Assembly: GCA_963808545.1 (NCBI GenBank)
Contig: CAWEGB010000011.1
Location: 124,001-188,000, forward strand
Length of the DNA: 64,000 nt
Source: JACVRW01 sp963808545
GTDB taxonomy: Bacteria; Actinomycetota; Thermoleophilia; Solirubrobacterales; Thermoleophilaceae
Direction of reading: 5' to 3'
Positions within the stretch are counted from its first letter, which is position 1. Every line of letters starts with the position of its first letter. A program made the position numbers and the translations under genes. Under the pieces are notes generated by a model that was not told the DNA's origin, did not search any database, and saw nothing but the letters and a program-made list of their open reading frames with translations. Of this stretch, positions 40,196 to 48,775 are shown in pieces.

Positions 40196-41385
40196 GACGC
40201 CTGCGCGTCCCGCAGCGCGGCGAGGCGCTCCGCGAGCGGCCCCGGCCGCGGCTCGGCAAGCTCCCCGCCGCGGCGAAAGAGCTCGCGCACCCCCGCGCCC
40301 CCGGCCACCCGCACCACCTCGGTGACCGACTCGATCACCCGTGCTCCGCTCGGCAGCCGGGCCTGATGGACGACGAGGTCGAGCGCGCTGGCCACCTGCT
40401 CACGCACCGCGGCGTGCGGCAACCCCACCCCGGCCATCAGGGCGAGCGTCTCCAGGCGCCTTAGAGCGTCCTCGGGCGAATTGGCGTGGACCGTGGTGAG
40501 CGAGCCGTCGTGACCCGTGTTGAGGGCCTGCAGCATGTCCAGCGCCTCGGCGCCGCGCACCTCCCCCACCACGATCCGGTCGGGTCTCATGCGCAGCGCG
40601 TTGCGCACCAGCTGCCGGATGGTCACCTCTCCGCGGCCCTCGAGGTTGGCCGGCCGTGCCTCCAGCCGCACCACGTGACGCTGACGCAGCCTGAGCTCGG
40701 CCGCGTCCTCGATGGTCACGATCCGCTCCTCGCCGGGAATCGCGCCCGACAGCGCGTTCAGCGTGGTCGTCTTGCCCGACCCGGTGCCGCCGCTGACCAG
40801 GAGCGAGGCCCTGGCGGCCACGCACAGCGCGAGCAGCTCGGCCAGATCGGAAGGAAGCGTTTGACCTTCCACGAGCTCCCTCAGCGAGAAGCCCTCGCGC
40901 CGAAAGCGGCGCACGGTCAGGCACGGGCCCGACAGGGACAGCGGCGGTATCACCACGTTCACGCGCGACCCGTCCGACAGGCGCGCGTCTACCAGCGGTG
41001 AGGCCTCGTCCACCCGCCGCCCGAGCGGCGCCAGGATGCGCTCGATCGCCTGCGTGAGCTCCTCCTCGCTCCCGAACTCGACGCCGGTGGGCTCGAGCCG
41101 GCCACGGCGCTCGACGTACACGGCGTGCGGGCCGTTGACCATTACCTCATCCACCGCGGGGTCGGACAGCAGCGGCTCGAGCGGCCCGAGCCCGGTGGCC
41201 AGCAGGATCACCCGCGCACACAGAGCCTCGCGCTCGGCTTCGGGCAGCGGGGCGGCCTCGCGTCCGACCAGCTCGCGCACCTCCGCCTCCAGTCCGGCAC
41301 CGGCCCAGGCCCCAGCCTCACCCGATCGAGCGCGCTCGATCAGCCGCCCGCGCAGCGCGACGGCGAGCTCCTCCAGGGCCTCCAT
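40192..41385 (-). CDS. cpaF: Tad pilus assembly ATPase CpaF/TadA
   Basis: CpaF is the secretion ATPase that drives Tad pilus assembly and perhaps retraction. The 397-residue protein has the N-terminal domain with LGPLEPLLSDPAVDEVMVNGPHAVYVERRGRLEPT near residue 66-100, the Walker A loop LLVSGGTGSGKTTTLNAL near 194-211, the Asp-box TIEDAAELRL near 224, Walker B RMRPDRIVVGEVRGAEALDMLQALNTGHDGSLTTVHANS near 266-305 with the His box. ATG at 41385 has no strong ribosome site. Only 41 bases separate it from the divergent cupin gene. No pilin gene or TadZ/CpaE was found beside it. Confidence 0.92.
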   Translation of the reverse strand: MEALEELAVALRGRLIERARSGEAGAWAGAGLEAEVRELVGREAAPLPEAEREALCARVILLATGLGPLEPLLSDPAVDEVMVNGPHAVYVERRGRLEPTGVEFGSEEELTQAIERILAPLGRRVDEASPLVDARLSDGSRVNVVIPPLSLSGPCLTVRRFRREGFSLRELVEGQTLPSDLAELLALCVAARASLLVSGGTGSGKTTTLNALSGAIPGEERIVTIEDAAELRLRQRHVVRLEARPANLEGRGEVTIRQLVRNALRMRPDRIVVGEVRGAEALDMLQALNTGHDGSLTTVHANSPEDALRRLETLALMAGVGLPHAAVREQVASALDLVVHQARLPSGARVIESVTEVVRVAGGAGVRELFRRGGELAEPRPGPLAERLAALRDAQAS

Positions 41386-41426
41386 GCCCGGGTAAGGGCC
41401 GGGCGCCGGAGACCCTCCCCCTCGTC

Positions 41427-41822
41427 ATGCACGACACTCGTGCCATGGATCTCACGCTCATCCCGCTCGACCAGCCTTCAGAGACCCGCGAATTCGAGAA
41501 GGGCCGCTTCGAGGTCTACTCCGTAGGCCCGCTCACCCTCGGACGCGCCACCTACCAGCCGGGCTGGAAGTGGTCCGAGCACGTCGGCGCGGCCACCGGG
41601 GAGCGTCTCTGCCAGGTCGAGCACGTCGGCCTCGTGCTGAGCGGTGCGGCGGCGGTGCTGATGAGCGACGGCAGCGAGCGGGTGATGCGCGAGGGCGAGT
41701 TCTTCTACGTGCCGCCCGGGCACGACAGCTGGGTGGTGGGCGACGAGCCGTACGTATCGCTTCACATCATGGGGAGCGAGAGCTATGCGGCCGGCGAATC
41801 GACAGCCGAAGCGAGACGCTGA
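41427..41822 (+). CDS. Cupin-domain protein
   Basis: This 131-residue protein is a single cupin barrel. Key lines are GRATYQPGWKWSEHVG near residue 38-53 with the metal-binding histidine, CQVEHVGLVLSGAAAVLMSDGSERVMREGEFFYVPPGHDSWVVGDEPYVSLHI, covering the second cupin motif with the other histidine. ATG at 41427 or ATG at 41445 could start it; the second gives MDLTLIPLDQPSETREF. Function is unknown, as for many small cupins. The last 56 bases overlap rlmA on the other strand. Confidence 0.8.
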   Translation: MHDTRAMDLTLIPLDQPSETREFEKGRFEVYSVGPLTLGRATYQPGWKWSEHVGAATGERLCQVEHVGLVLSGAAAVLMSDGSERVMREGEFFYVPPGHDSWVVGDEPYVSLHIMGSESYAAGESTAEARR

Positions 41823-42621
41823 CCTCCAGCGGCTCCCGCCGGCCGGCCAACCGCTCCCGCACCGTCTCGGCCGACACGTGCCGCGCGCTCGGCCCCATGC
41901 ACGCCAAAGCTTCGGCCTCCGCGCGCGACAGCGTCAGCCCGAAGTAGAGCCGTCGCTCGCGCAGCGTCGTGAAGGACGGCCCGAGCTGGTCGTCGAGGCG
42001 CTCCTGCTTGCGGGCGTCGACCGAGATCAGATCGAGCTCGGAGACGAGCTCGGCGAGATGCCCGGGCTCGGGTGTGACCACCAGCAGCACGCCGCCCTCG
42101 GCCAGCACGCGGGCGAGCTCGGAGCCGTTGCGTGGGGCGAACACGCTGAGGGCCACGGCCGCGACCCCGTCGCGCACCGGCAGGCGCCCCCAGGCGTCGC
42201 AGCCCACCGCGCCGATGCGGAGATGGGCCGAGGCGGCGCGCCGCAGCGCCGCCGCCGAGGAATCGAGGGCGAGGCCCGCCGTTGCCGGCAGGGCGTCGAG
42301 CACGCGCGCCAGGTGACGACCCGGGCCGGCGCCCACGTCCAGCACCGCCCCGTCCGCCTCGGCCAGCGCCGCGCCGCACTCCGCCACCAGCGCGTCGCCC
42401 AGCGGGTCGAAATGGCCGGCGTCGAGGAAGGCCACGCGCGCCGCGACCATCGCGGCATCGTCGCCCGCGGGGGCCCGTTCACCGCCGGAGAACAGGCTCA
42501 CGTAGCCCTGGCGGGCGATGTCGAACGAGTGCCCCGTGGCGCAGCGCAGCACCGCCTCGTGACGGTCCAGTCCGGCCTCGCAGTGCGGACAGCGCAGCAG
42601 CGGGAGCACGTCCTCGAGCAC
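41767..42621 (-). CDS. rlmA: 23S rRNA (guanine-N1)-methyltransferase, RlmA family
   Basis: RlmA methylates N1 of G745 or G748 in 23S rRNA. The 284-residue protein starts with a zinc finger: Cys11 and Cys14 (LRCPHCEAGLD), Cys27 and His31 (LRCATGHSFDIARQGYVSLFS), the family signature. The SAM domain has VLDVGAGPGRHLARVLDA near residue 94 and LDSSAAALRRAA. In Actinobacteria the RlmA-II (TlrB) type methylates G748 and can give tylosin resistance; which type this is cannot be told. GTG at 42621 is the start. The Arg/Ser-rich C-terminus is encoded within the 56-base overlap with the cupin gene. Confidence 0.87.
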   Translation of the reverse strand: MLEDVLPLLRCPHCEAGLDRHEAVLRCATGHSFDIARQGYVSLFSGGERAPAGDDAAMVAARVAFLDAGHFDPLGDALVAECGAALAEADGAVLDVGAGPGRHLARVLDALPATAGLALDSSAAALRRAASAHLRIGAVGCDAWGRLPVRDGVAAVALSVFAPRNGSELARVLAEGGVLLVVTPEPGHLAELVSELDLISVDARKQERLDDQLGPSFTTLRERRLYFGLTLSRAEAEALACMGPSARHVSAETVRERLAGRREPLEVSVSLRLSIRRPHSSRSP

Positions 42622-42661
42622 GCCCGCATGCTACGGCGGTGCATGGTCTAGTTTCGGTGCC

Positions 42662-44470
42662 GTGAGCACGATCGCCGACGACGCACTTCAGGCCGCCTCC
42701 TGGAACCTCGAGCCGCTGGTGGGCGGCGACGGCGCGGAGGGGGTCGAGGACATGCTGGGTCAGGCCCGCGACCGCGCGGAGGCGTTCGCCCAGCGCCACC
42801 GCGGCTCCGTCGCCGAGCTGGGCGCGGAGGGGCTGGCCGAGGCCATGCACGAGCTGGCGGCCATCCACGACCTGGCCGGCCGCGCGGGCTCCTACGCGAT
42901 GCTGAGCTTCTCGCTCGACACGGCTGACCCGGTGCACGGGGCGCTCTTGCAGAAGGCGCGCGAGCTGGGCGCGACGATCGAGACCACCCTCCTGTTCTTC
43001 GAGCTCGAGTGGAACCTGGTGGACGACGAGCGCGCCGGGGAGCTGCTCGGCGCTCCCGAGCTCGCCTTCTGCGCCCACCACCTGACCACGGTGCGCCGCT
43101 ACCGCCCCCACCAGCTGTCGGAGCCCGAGGAGCGAATCCTCACCGAGACGGCCGTCAACGGCCCCGGTGCCTTTGCCCGGCTGTTCACCGAGCAGACCTC
43201 AGCGCTCGAGATCGACCTGCCCGGCCGCGACGAGCCGGCTTCCCTCGAGGAGGCGCTCTCGCGCCTCCAGGATCCCGATCGCGAGCGCCGCGCCGAAGCG
43301 GCGACGGCCGTGACCGAAGCGCTCAAGCCCAACCTGCGCACGCGCTCGTTCGTGTTCAACACCCTGCTGGGCGATAAGGCCGTGAGGGACCGGCTGCGCT
43401 CCTTCCCCCACTGGCTGGCGTCGCGCAACCTGGCCAACGAGGCCAGCGACGAGTCGGTGGACGCGTTGATCGAGGCGGTGCGCTCGCGCTACGACATCGC
43501 CCGGCGCTGGTACGCGCTGAAGGCCAGGCTGCTCGGGCTGGAGCGACTGGCCTACTACGACCGCATGGCTCCGGTGTCCGACAGCGACGAGGAGATCCCG
43601 TACGCGGAGGCCCGGGAGATCGTGCTCGACTGCTACGGGAGCTTCTCCCCGGAGCTGGGCGAGGCCGCGGCGAGCTTCTTCTCCAACGGCTACATCGACG
43701 GCCCACCCCGTTCCGGCAAGCGCGGCGGCGCCTTCTGCTCGTACACCGTGCCGTCGGCGCACCCCTACGTGCTCCTCAACTACACCTCACGGCCGCACGA
43801 CGTGCTGACGATGGCGCACGAGCTGGGGCACGGCGTCCACGCCTGGCTCGCCCGGCCTCAGGGCGTCTACCACTTCACCACCCCGCTCACGCTCGCGGAG
43901 ACCGCCTCGATCTTCGGCGAGACGATCGTGCTCGAGCGCCTGCTCCAGCGCGCGCCCGGGCCGGCCGAGCGCCTCGACCTGCTGGCCGGAGCCCTCGACG
44001 GCGCGGTGGGGGCTGTGTTTCGCCAGGTGGCCATGAACCGCTTCGAGCACGCGCTTCACACCAACCGCCGCGAACACGGAGAGTTGTCCACCGACCGCTT
44101 CGCGGAGCTCTGGCTGGACACTCAGGCGGACCTCCTGGGCGACAGCGTGGAGCTCGACGACGAGTACGGGCTGTGGTGGTCCTACGTCCCGCATTTCATC
44201 GATGCCCCCGGCTACGTCTACGCCTACGCCTACGGGCACCTGCTCGCGCTCTCGGTCTACCGCCGCTACGAGGAGCAGGGCGAGGACTTCGTGGGCTCCT
44301 ACCTCGAACTGCTCAAGGCCGGCGGGGACCGGCCCCCGCAGGAGCTGGGCGCGATCGTGGGCGTCGACCTCGCCGATCCCGGCTTCTGGAACAGTGGGCT
44401 CGACCTGATCGAGCGCCAGCTGGAGGCGGCCGAGCGGGCCGCCGACGAGGCGGGCAAGCTCCCGACTTGA
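42662..44470 (+). CDS. pepF: Oligoendopeptidase F-like M3 metallopeptidase
   Basis: This cytoplasmic zinc peptidase degrades short peptides. The 602-residue protein has the HExxH motif in LTMAHELGHGVHAWLA (His386, Glu387, His390) and the third ligand glutamate in TLAETASIFGETIVLERLL about 25 residues later. The M3B family region FCSYTVPSAHPYVLLNYTSRPHDV precedes the zinc site. The N-terminal helical half (residues 1-200) is typical of PepF. GTG at 42662 is the start, 40 bases from the divergent rlmA. Its stop overlaps the next methyltransferase gene as TTGA. Confidence 0.93.
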   Translation: MSTIADDALQAASWNLEPLVGGDGAEGVEDMLGQARDRAEAFAQRHRGSVAELGAEGLAEAMHELAAIHDLAGRAGSYAMLSFSLDTADPVHGALLQKARELGATIETTLLFFELEWNLVDDERAGELLGAPELAFCAHHLTTVRRYRPHQLSEPEERILTETAVNGPGAFARLFTEQTSALEIDLPGRDEPASLEEALSRLQDPDRERRAEAATAVTEALKPNLRTRSFVFNTLLGDKAVRDRLRSFPHWLASRNLANEASDESVDALIEAVRSRYDIARRWYALKARLLGLERLAYYDRMAPVSDSDEEIPYAEAREIVLDCYGSFSPELGEAAASFFSNGYIDGPPRSGKRGGAFCSYTVPSAHPYVLLNYTSRPHDVLTMAHELGHGVHAWLARPQGVYHFTTPLTLAETASIFGETIVLERLLQRAPGPAERLDLLAGALDGAVGAVFRQVAMNRFEHALHTNRREHGELSTDRFAELWLDTQADLLGDSVELDDEYGLWWSYVPHFIDAPGYVYAYAYGHLLALSVYRRYEEQGEDFVGSYLELLKAGGDRPPQELGAIVGVDLADPGFWNSGLDLIERQLEAAERAADEAGKLPT

Positions 44471-45129
44471 CGGTGGACCGCGAGCAGGCGGTGCCTGCGA
44501 GCCCAGACGTTTCCGATGTGGTCGCCGAGCGCGTACCGCTCCCGGGTGGCGAGGTCGAGCTGGTGCGGCCCCGCGACGCCGAGGCGCTGCTGAGCGAGGA
44601 CTCGTTCGAGCACGAGGAGTTCCTGCCCTACTGGGCCGAGCTGTGGGCCAGCTCCGTCGCGCTCGCTCACGACGTCGCACTGCGATCGCTGCGAGGAAAG
44701 CGAACGCTCGAGCTGGGGTGCGGCCTGGGGCTGCCCAGCATCGCCGCCGCGCGCGCGGGCGGTCGGGTGCTGGCCACCGACTGGTCCTCCGACGCCGTGA
44801 TGGCCGCCGCGGCGAACGCGGAGCGCAACGACGCGCGGATCGAGACCCTGCGCTGCGCGTGGGGCTCGCCGGGAGCCATCGTCGAGCGGGCGCCGTGGGA
44901 TCTGGTGCTGGCCTCGGACGTCCTCTACGAGCGCCGCAACACCGCCCTCCTGCTGGAACTGCTGCCTCGCTTGGTCGACCAGCGCGGACTCGTGCTCATC
45001 GCCGACCCCGGGCGGGCGGCGGCCCGGCCGTTCATCGAGCACGCGGAGGCCGAGCACTGGCAGGTCAAGGCCACCGGGACGCCCCGGTCCGAGCGCGTGA
45101 CGATCTACCGCCTGCGCCGCGAGGGCTGA
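44467..45129 (+). CDS. Class I SAM methyltransferase, lysine/nicotinamide methyltransferase-like
   Basis: This protein of about 220 residues has EFLPYWAELWASSVALAHDVALRSLRGKRTLELGCGLGLPSIAAARAGGRVLATDWSSDAV near residues 55-115, where LELGCGLGLPS is the SAM-binding loop and PYWAELWASS is typical of the Methyltransf_16 group. ASDVLYERRN near 150 is the usual acidic motif after strand 4. Such proteins methylate lysines of proteins or small amines; the substrate is unknown. Start is TTG at 44467 (TTGA overlap with pepF) or GTG at 44473. It converges on the dipeptidase gene with a gap of seven bases. Confidence 0.82.
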   Translation: MTVDREQAVPASPDVSDVVAERVPLPGGEVELVRPRDAEALLSEDSFEHEEFLPYWAELWASSVALAHDVALRSLRGKRTLELGCGLGLPSIAAARAGGRVLATDWSSDAVMAAAANAERNDARIETLRCAWGSPGAIVERAPWDLVLASDVLYERRNTALLLELLPRLVDQRGLVLIADPGRAAARPFIEHAEAEHWQVKATGTPRSERVTIYRLRREG

Positions 45130-45141
45130 GCAAAGCTCAGC
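45125..45141. terminator. Small bidirectional hairpin containing both stop codons
   Basis: GCTGAGCAAAGCTCAGC has a 7-bp perfect stem and an AAA loop. It includes the TGA of the methyltransferase gene and the TGA of the convergent dipeptidase gene. No T run follows on either side, so a terminator role is only possible. Confidence 0.35.
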
Positions 45142-46450
45142 GCGGCAGCTCGGCGAGGCCGGCGTACAGCTCGTGAGCGGCGCGCTCGCCGAGACGCAGG
45201 CTCTCGAGCCGGTAGCTCTCGTTGGGAGCGTGGATGGCGTCGTCGGGCAGCACGAAGCCGCTGACGATCGTGGCCACGCCGCGCTCGGCCAGCACGGCGA
45301 GCAGGGGCAGGGTGCCGCCCAGGCGTATGAAGGCGGGTGCCGTCCCGCAGGCGCGCTCGAGCGCCTCTGCGGCCAGGCGCAGCGCCGGATGCCCGGCATC
45401 GAACAGCGCCGGATCGGCCAGCTCCATCTCGATCTCGACCTGCGCCCCGTCCGGCACCGGTTCGCGCAGCAGGCGCTCGAGCTCCGCGCCCATCGCCACC
45501 GCGCTCTGGCCCGGCGCCAGGCGCATGCTCACGTGTGCACGCGCGTGGGAGGGCACGATCGTGCGCGGCTCGCCCAGAGTGACCATGTGCACGTCCACGG
45601 CGGGAGCGCTCCCGGTGCGCTCGTAGAGCTCGCTGCCCGCTCCGGGAGCGACCTCCCGGGCGCCCACCGCCCTGAGCGCCTCGGCGCCCGGCTCGAGGCG
45701 CTCCCACGAGCGGCGCTCCTCGCCGGAGATCTCGGCGGTGCCGGCCCGGAGCTCCTCGCGCACGTGACCGTCCGGCCCCGGAGCGATCTCGGCCAGCATC
45801 GCGCCGAGCACGTGCGCCGCGTTGAGCACGGCGCCGCCATAGAGGCCGGAGTGCAGGTCGCGCTCGCCGGTGCGCACGCCGATCGAGGCCTGGGCCAGCC
45901 CTCGCGTGGCCACGGAGATGGCCGGCATGTTCTCGTCGGCCATGAGCGAGTCGAACACGATCGCGCAGTCCACGTCGAGGTCGGCGTCGCGCAGCCAGCG
46001 CAGCACAGAGGGGCTGCCCACCTCCTCCTCGCCCTCGACCAGGAAGCGCACGTTCACGGGCAGCTCGCCCGCGCGCGCGAGCTCGCAGGCCACGTACAGG
46101 AGGGGAAGGAAGTTGCCCTTGTCGTCGGCCGAGCCGCGCGCGTAGAGGCGCCCGTCGCGCTCGGTGGGCTCGAACGGCGGCGACCGCCACGCGTCGAGCG
46201 GACCCGGGTCCTGGACGTCGTAGTGGCCGTAGGCGAGCACCGTCGGTGCGTCCGCCCGTGACGCCGGGAGCAGGCCAAGCGCCATCGGATGCCCGCCGTC
46301 GAGCGTGATCGCCTCGGCGCTGCCTCCGGCCGCCTCGATCCGCCCGGTCACCCAGGCGCACGCCCGCTCCAGGGCGGCGGCGTCGGCGGTGCCGGTGGAC
46401 ACCGACGGAATGCGCAGCCAGTCGTCGAGCTCATCGCGGATCGTGGGCAT
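45137..46450 (-). CDS. M20-family dipeptidase
   Basis: This 437-residue two-zinc peptidase resembles the carnosinase-like dipeptidases. Metal ligands appear in VLAYGHYDVQDPGPLDAWRSPPFEPTERDGRLYARGSADDKGNFL (residues about 70-115: His, Asp, Asp), in FLVEGEEEVGSPS near 135 (Glu pair), in FDSLMADE near 165, and the last histidine near the end in IHAPNESYRLESL. The lid domain has RDLHSGLYGGAVLNAAHVL. ATG at 46450 is the start, 47 bases from the divergent MFS gene. It probably hydrolyses dipeptides in the cytoplasm. Confidence 0.92.
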   Translation of the reverse strand: MPTIRDELDDWLRIPSVSTGTADAAALERACAWVTGRIEAAGGSAEAITLDGGHPMALGLLPASRADAPTVLAYGHYDVQDPGPLDAWRSPPFEPTERDGRLYARGSADDKGNFLPLLYVACELARAGELPVNVRFLVEGEEEVGSPSVLRWLRDADLDVDCAIVFDSLMADENMPAISVATRGLAQASIGVRTGERDLHSGLYGGAVLNAAHVLGAMLAEIAPGPDGHVREELRAGTAEISGEERRSWERLEPGAEALRAVGAREVAPGAGSELYERTGSAPAVDVHMVTLGEPRTIVPSHARAHVSMRLAPGQSAVAMGAELERLLREPVPDGAQVEIEMELADPALFDAGHPALRLAAEALERACGTAPAFIRLGGTLPLLAVLAERGVATIVSGFVLPDDAIHAPNESYRLESLRLGERAAHELYAGLAELPR

Positions 46451-46497
46451 GCTCGGGCATTCTGCCGGGCGGACAGCCGCCGCGTAGCATCGGCGGG

Positions 46498-47655
46498 ATG
46501 CGGCGCTTGTTCTGGCTCGTGGCGGCGGTGGTGCTGGTGGACACCATGTTCTTCGCCGCGGTCTCCCCGCTGCTGCCCGAGTACGCCGACCAGTTCGACC
46601 TGTCGAAGACCGGCGCCGGGATCCTCACGGCCGCCTATCCCGCTGGCACGTTCCTGGCCGCGGTCCCCAGCGGCTGGCTGGCGGCGCGCTGGGGCGTCAA
46701 GCCCACCCTGCTGCTGGGCCTCGGCCTGCTCGGAGTCACGAGCCTCGTGTTCGCCTTCGCCCATACGATCGTCCTGCTCGACGCGGCCCGCTTCGTACAG
46801 GGAGTGGGCGGAGCCTGCATGTGGGCGGCGGGCATGGCCTGGCTCGTATCGGCCACCCCGCCCGAGCGCCGCGGCGAGGTCATCGGCTCTGCGCTCGCGG
46901 CGGCGATCGTCGGCGTCCTGCTCGGCCCGGTGCTCGGCGGAGCGGCGTCGGTGGTGGGCCCTGAGCCGGTGTTCTCCGTGGTGGCCGTGGGTGCGGCGTT
47001 GCTCGCCGTCTGGGCGTCGACGGTACCCGGGGTGGCGCCCGAGCCCGGCGCCGGCCTCGGCGGGCTGGCGCGCGCGCTCCGCCGCCCCGCGGTCCTGGCC
47101 GGCTTCTGGCTGTTCACCCTCCCCGCGGTCTTCGCCGGGGTGATCGAGGTGCTCGCGCCGCTCCGCTTCGACGATCTCGGCGCCAGCGGCGCCGTCATCG
47201 GCGGCGTGTTCCTGCTCACCGCGGCGGTCGAGGCGGTGCTGAGCCCCCTCGCCGGGCGAGCATCGGATCGGCGCGGCCGGCTGGCCCCGATTCGCGCCGG
47301 GCTGACGGCCGCGGCGGTGATCGCCGTGCTCCTGCCGCTGCCCGGGAGCGTCGTCCTGCTGGCGCTGACGATCATGCTTGCCTTCGCCGCGCTCGGCGGC
47401 TTCTGGGCGCCGGCCATGGCGATGTTGTCGGACGCTTCCGAGGACGCGGGACTCGATCTCGCCATCGCGTTCTCGATCTCCAACCTGGCCTGGGCCGTGG
47501 GCCACGTCGTCGGCGCGGGCGGCGGAGGCGTGCTGGCCGAGCTCAGCTCGGACGCGGTCCCCTACGCCGTGCTGGCCTTCGTCTGCGCCGCGACCCTGGC
47601 GGGTGTGACGGTGCTCGGCAGCCGCTCGCGCGCTCGCTCGGTGGCTGCCCCGTAG
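46498..47655 (+). CDS. Major facilitator superfamily transporter
   Basis: This 385-residue protein has twelve predicted membrane helices. The conserved loop between helices 2 and 3 reads GWLAARWGVKPTLLLGLGL near residue 58-75 (MFS motif A, partly changed), and the second half has the equivalent PLAGRASDRRGRLAPIRAGL near 250. FVQGVGGACMWAAGMAWLVSATPPERRGEVIG near 100-130 is the usual helix 4-5 region. It looks like a drug or sugar efflux type, but the substrate cannot be assigned. ATG at 46498. It converges on the rpf gene with a three-base gap. Confidence 0.9.
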   Translation: MRRLFWLVAAVVLVDTMFFAAVSPLLPEYADQFDLSKTGAGILTAAYPAGTFLAAVPSGWLAARWGVKPTLLLGLGLLGVTSLVFAFAHTIVLLDAARFVQGVGGACMWAAGMAWLVSATPPERRGEVIGSALAAAIVGVLLGPVLGGAASVVGPEPVFSVVAVGAALLAVWASTVPGVAPEPGAGLGGLARALRRPAVLAGFWLFTLPAVFAGVIEVLAPLRFDDLGASGAVIGGVFLLTAAVEAVLSPLAGRASDRRGRLAPIRAGLTAAAVIAVLLPLPGSVVLLALTIMLAFAALGGFWAPAMAMLSDASEDAGLDLAIAFSISNLAWAVGHVVGAGGGGVLAELSSDAVPYAVLAFVCAATLAGVTVLGSRSRARSVAAP

Positions 47656-47658
47656 CCC

Positions 47659-48252
47659 CTAGGGACAGTTGGGCCAGGGCGCGTTGCCGCTCTGGCGGTA
47701 AAGCTTGAGCGCGAGACGATCCTGCTTCCACTCGGGCGCCTTGGCTGGGTCGCCCCTGCCGCCGAGACCCTCCCACGTGCCCTGGCTGAACTGGTACTTG
47801 CCTCGGTACCGACCGCCTGGAGAGACCGCGCGCGGGTTGCCTCCGGACTCGCACTGGGCGATCGCCTCGAGTAGCGAGGGAACGTTGGTGCCGCGGCCGC
47901 GTGAGCTTCCCTTTCGCCTGACCGAGCTGCGGCTGAACGGCTGCAGGCCAAGGCTGCCACGGGTCTGCGGCCCGACGACGCCGTCCACCACGAGGCCGTT
48001 GGAGCGCTGGAAGCGCCGCACGGCACGCTCGGTCTGCGGCCCGAACACGCCGTCGGCCGGAATGCCCAGCCGGCGTTGGATCTGGCGCACGGCGGATCCG
48101 CGGTGGCCGCGCTCGACCACCACCTCGCTCGAGGCGGTCGCGCTCACCGTGTCGGCGCCCGCGGCGGGCGCGGCGGCGCACATCAGTGTCAGCGCCACCA
48201 ACAGGCCCAAGCCGGCATGCGGCCGACGAACGGCATCGACGATCCCTCTCAC
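47659..48252 (-). CDS. Secreted peptidoglycan-binding, Rpf/transglycosylase-like protein
   Basis: This 197-residue protein has a signal peptide (residues 1-33, LLVALTLMCAAAPAAGA), a peptidoglycan-binding 1 domain at about 48-105 (GSAVRQIQRRLGIPADGVFGPQTERAVRRFQRSNGLVVDGVVGPQT), and a C-terminal transglycosylase-like (resuscitation-promoting factor) domain at about 128-197. The last has AIAQCESGGNPRAVSPGGRYRGKYQFSQGTWEGLGG with the likely catalytic Glu after Cys. It probably cuts glycan strands during wall growth or resuscitation. GTG at 48252 has AAGGGGA upstream. A c-di-AMP riboswitch lies in its leader, as in other actinobacterial rpf genes. Confidence 0.92.
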   Translation of the reverse strand: MRGIVDAVRRPHAGLGLLVALTLMCAAAPAAGADTVSATASSEVVVERGHRGSAVRQIQRRLGIPADGVFGPQTERAVRRFQRSNGLVVDGVVGPQTRGSLGLQPFSRSSVRRKGSSRGRGTNVPSLLEAIAQCESGGNPRAVSPGGRYRGKYQFSQGTWEGLGGRGDPAKAPEWKQDRLALKLYRQSGNAPWPNCP

Positions 48253-48273
48253 CTTCGTATCCCCTTTCCTGAT

Positions 48274-48410
48274 GCCTACGAGGTGAGCTGTCGGGCTCGC
48301 GCCGGAAAGTGGCGCTACGCAGCGATTACGCGCGATTCGCCCCGGCGGCCATCACGGCCGCAGTGGGTCCCCCGCTCCTCGCCGTTCGGGACGGCGAGAA
48401 CTCGGCAGTT
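48274..48410 (-). ncRNA. c-di-AMP (ydaO/yuaA-type) riboswitch upstream of rpf-like gene
   Basis: On the minus strand the 3' end reads GACAGCTCACCTCGTAGGC, matching the strongly conserved end of ydaO riboswitches. Further 5' there is CCGAACGGCGAGGAGCGGGG followed by GACCCA, with a hairpin CGCCGT/ACGGCG, and then GGCGAATCGCG. These are the expected landmarks in the right order. It ends about 21 bases before the rpf-like GTG. In this riboswitch class c-di-AMP usually turns the gene off. Ends are approximate. Confidence 0.88.
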
Positions 48411-48479
48411 CGAATTGAAGTCGTACATCCAAGCAGATCGGGCGCCTCGGCATTCGAGGCGAGTCCGGATCCGGCGCGG

Positions 48480-48731
48480 TCAGAGCCCTATCTCGAGCAG
48501 GTCGTCGACCACCGTCACGATCGAAATCGGCTTGGAGCCGGCGGGTTCGCCCTCTGGCGCGGGAGCCGGCGCTGGCGCCCTCACCTCCACCTCCGGCGGG
48601 ACCAGCGCAGCGCGCTCGGGGGCCGGCGGCAGCGGCGCGCGCTCCAGGCGGCGTCGGCGCAGCCAGACCGCCGCGGCAAGAGCGCCCACGAGAAAGGGCG
48701 CCAGCCGAAGCAGGATGCGCAGGCCGGGCAT
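48480..48731 (-). CDS. Small membrane-anchored protein, unknown
   Basis: This 83-residue protein has one N-terminal membrane helix (LRILLRLAPFLVGALAAAVWLRRRR, residues 4-28), an Ala/Pro/Glu-rich middle (PLPPAPERAALVPPEVEVRAPAPAPAPEGEP) and a conserved-looking end ISIVTVVDDLLEIGL. Compositional pattern and position suggest a real gene, although no family was recognised. ATG at 48731 diverges from the SDR gene with 44 bases between. It lies upstream of the riboswitch, so it may share a transcript start with neither. Confidence 0.55.
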   Translation of the reverse strand: MPGLRILLRLAPFLVGALAAAVWLRRRRLERAPLPPAPERAALVPPEVEVRAPAPAPAPEGEPAGSKPISIVTVVDDLLEIGL

Positions 48732-48775
48732 GCGCCCGACCCTACACCGGCGGCACGTGAGTACGCTGGCAGGCG

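Noticed and set aside
38430..40259. 609-residue fusion reading across tadC and tadB
   Set aside because: The N-terminal half is an out-of-frame translation of tadB; two separate genes with a GTGA overlap explain the region.
40192..41385. CpaF as a type IV secretion (VirB11-like) conjugation ATPase
   Set aside because: The direct coupling to tadB and tadC and the CpaF-type motifs fit Tad pili; no conjugation genes are nearby.
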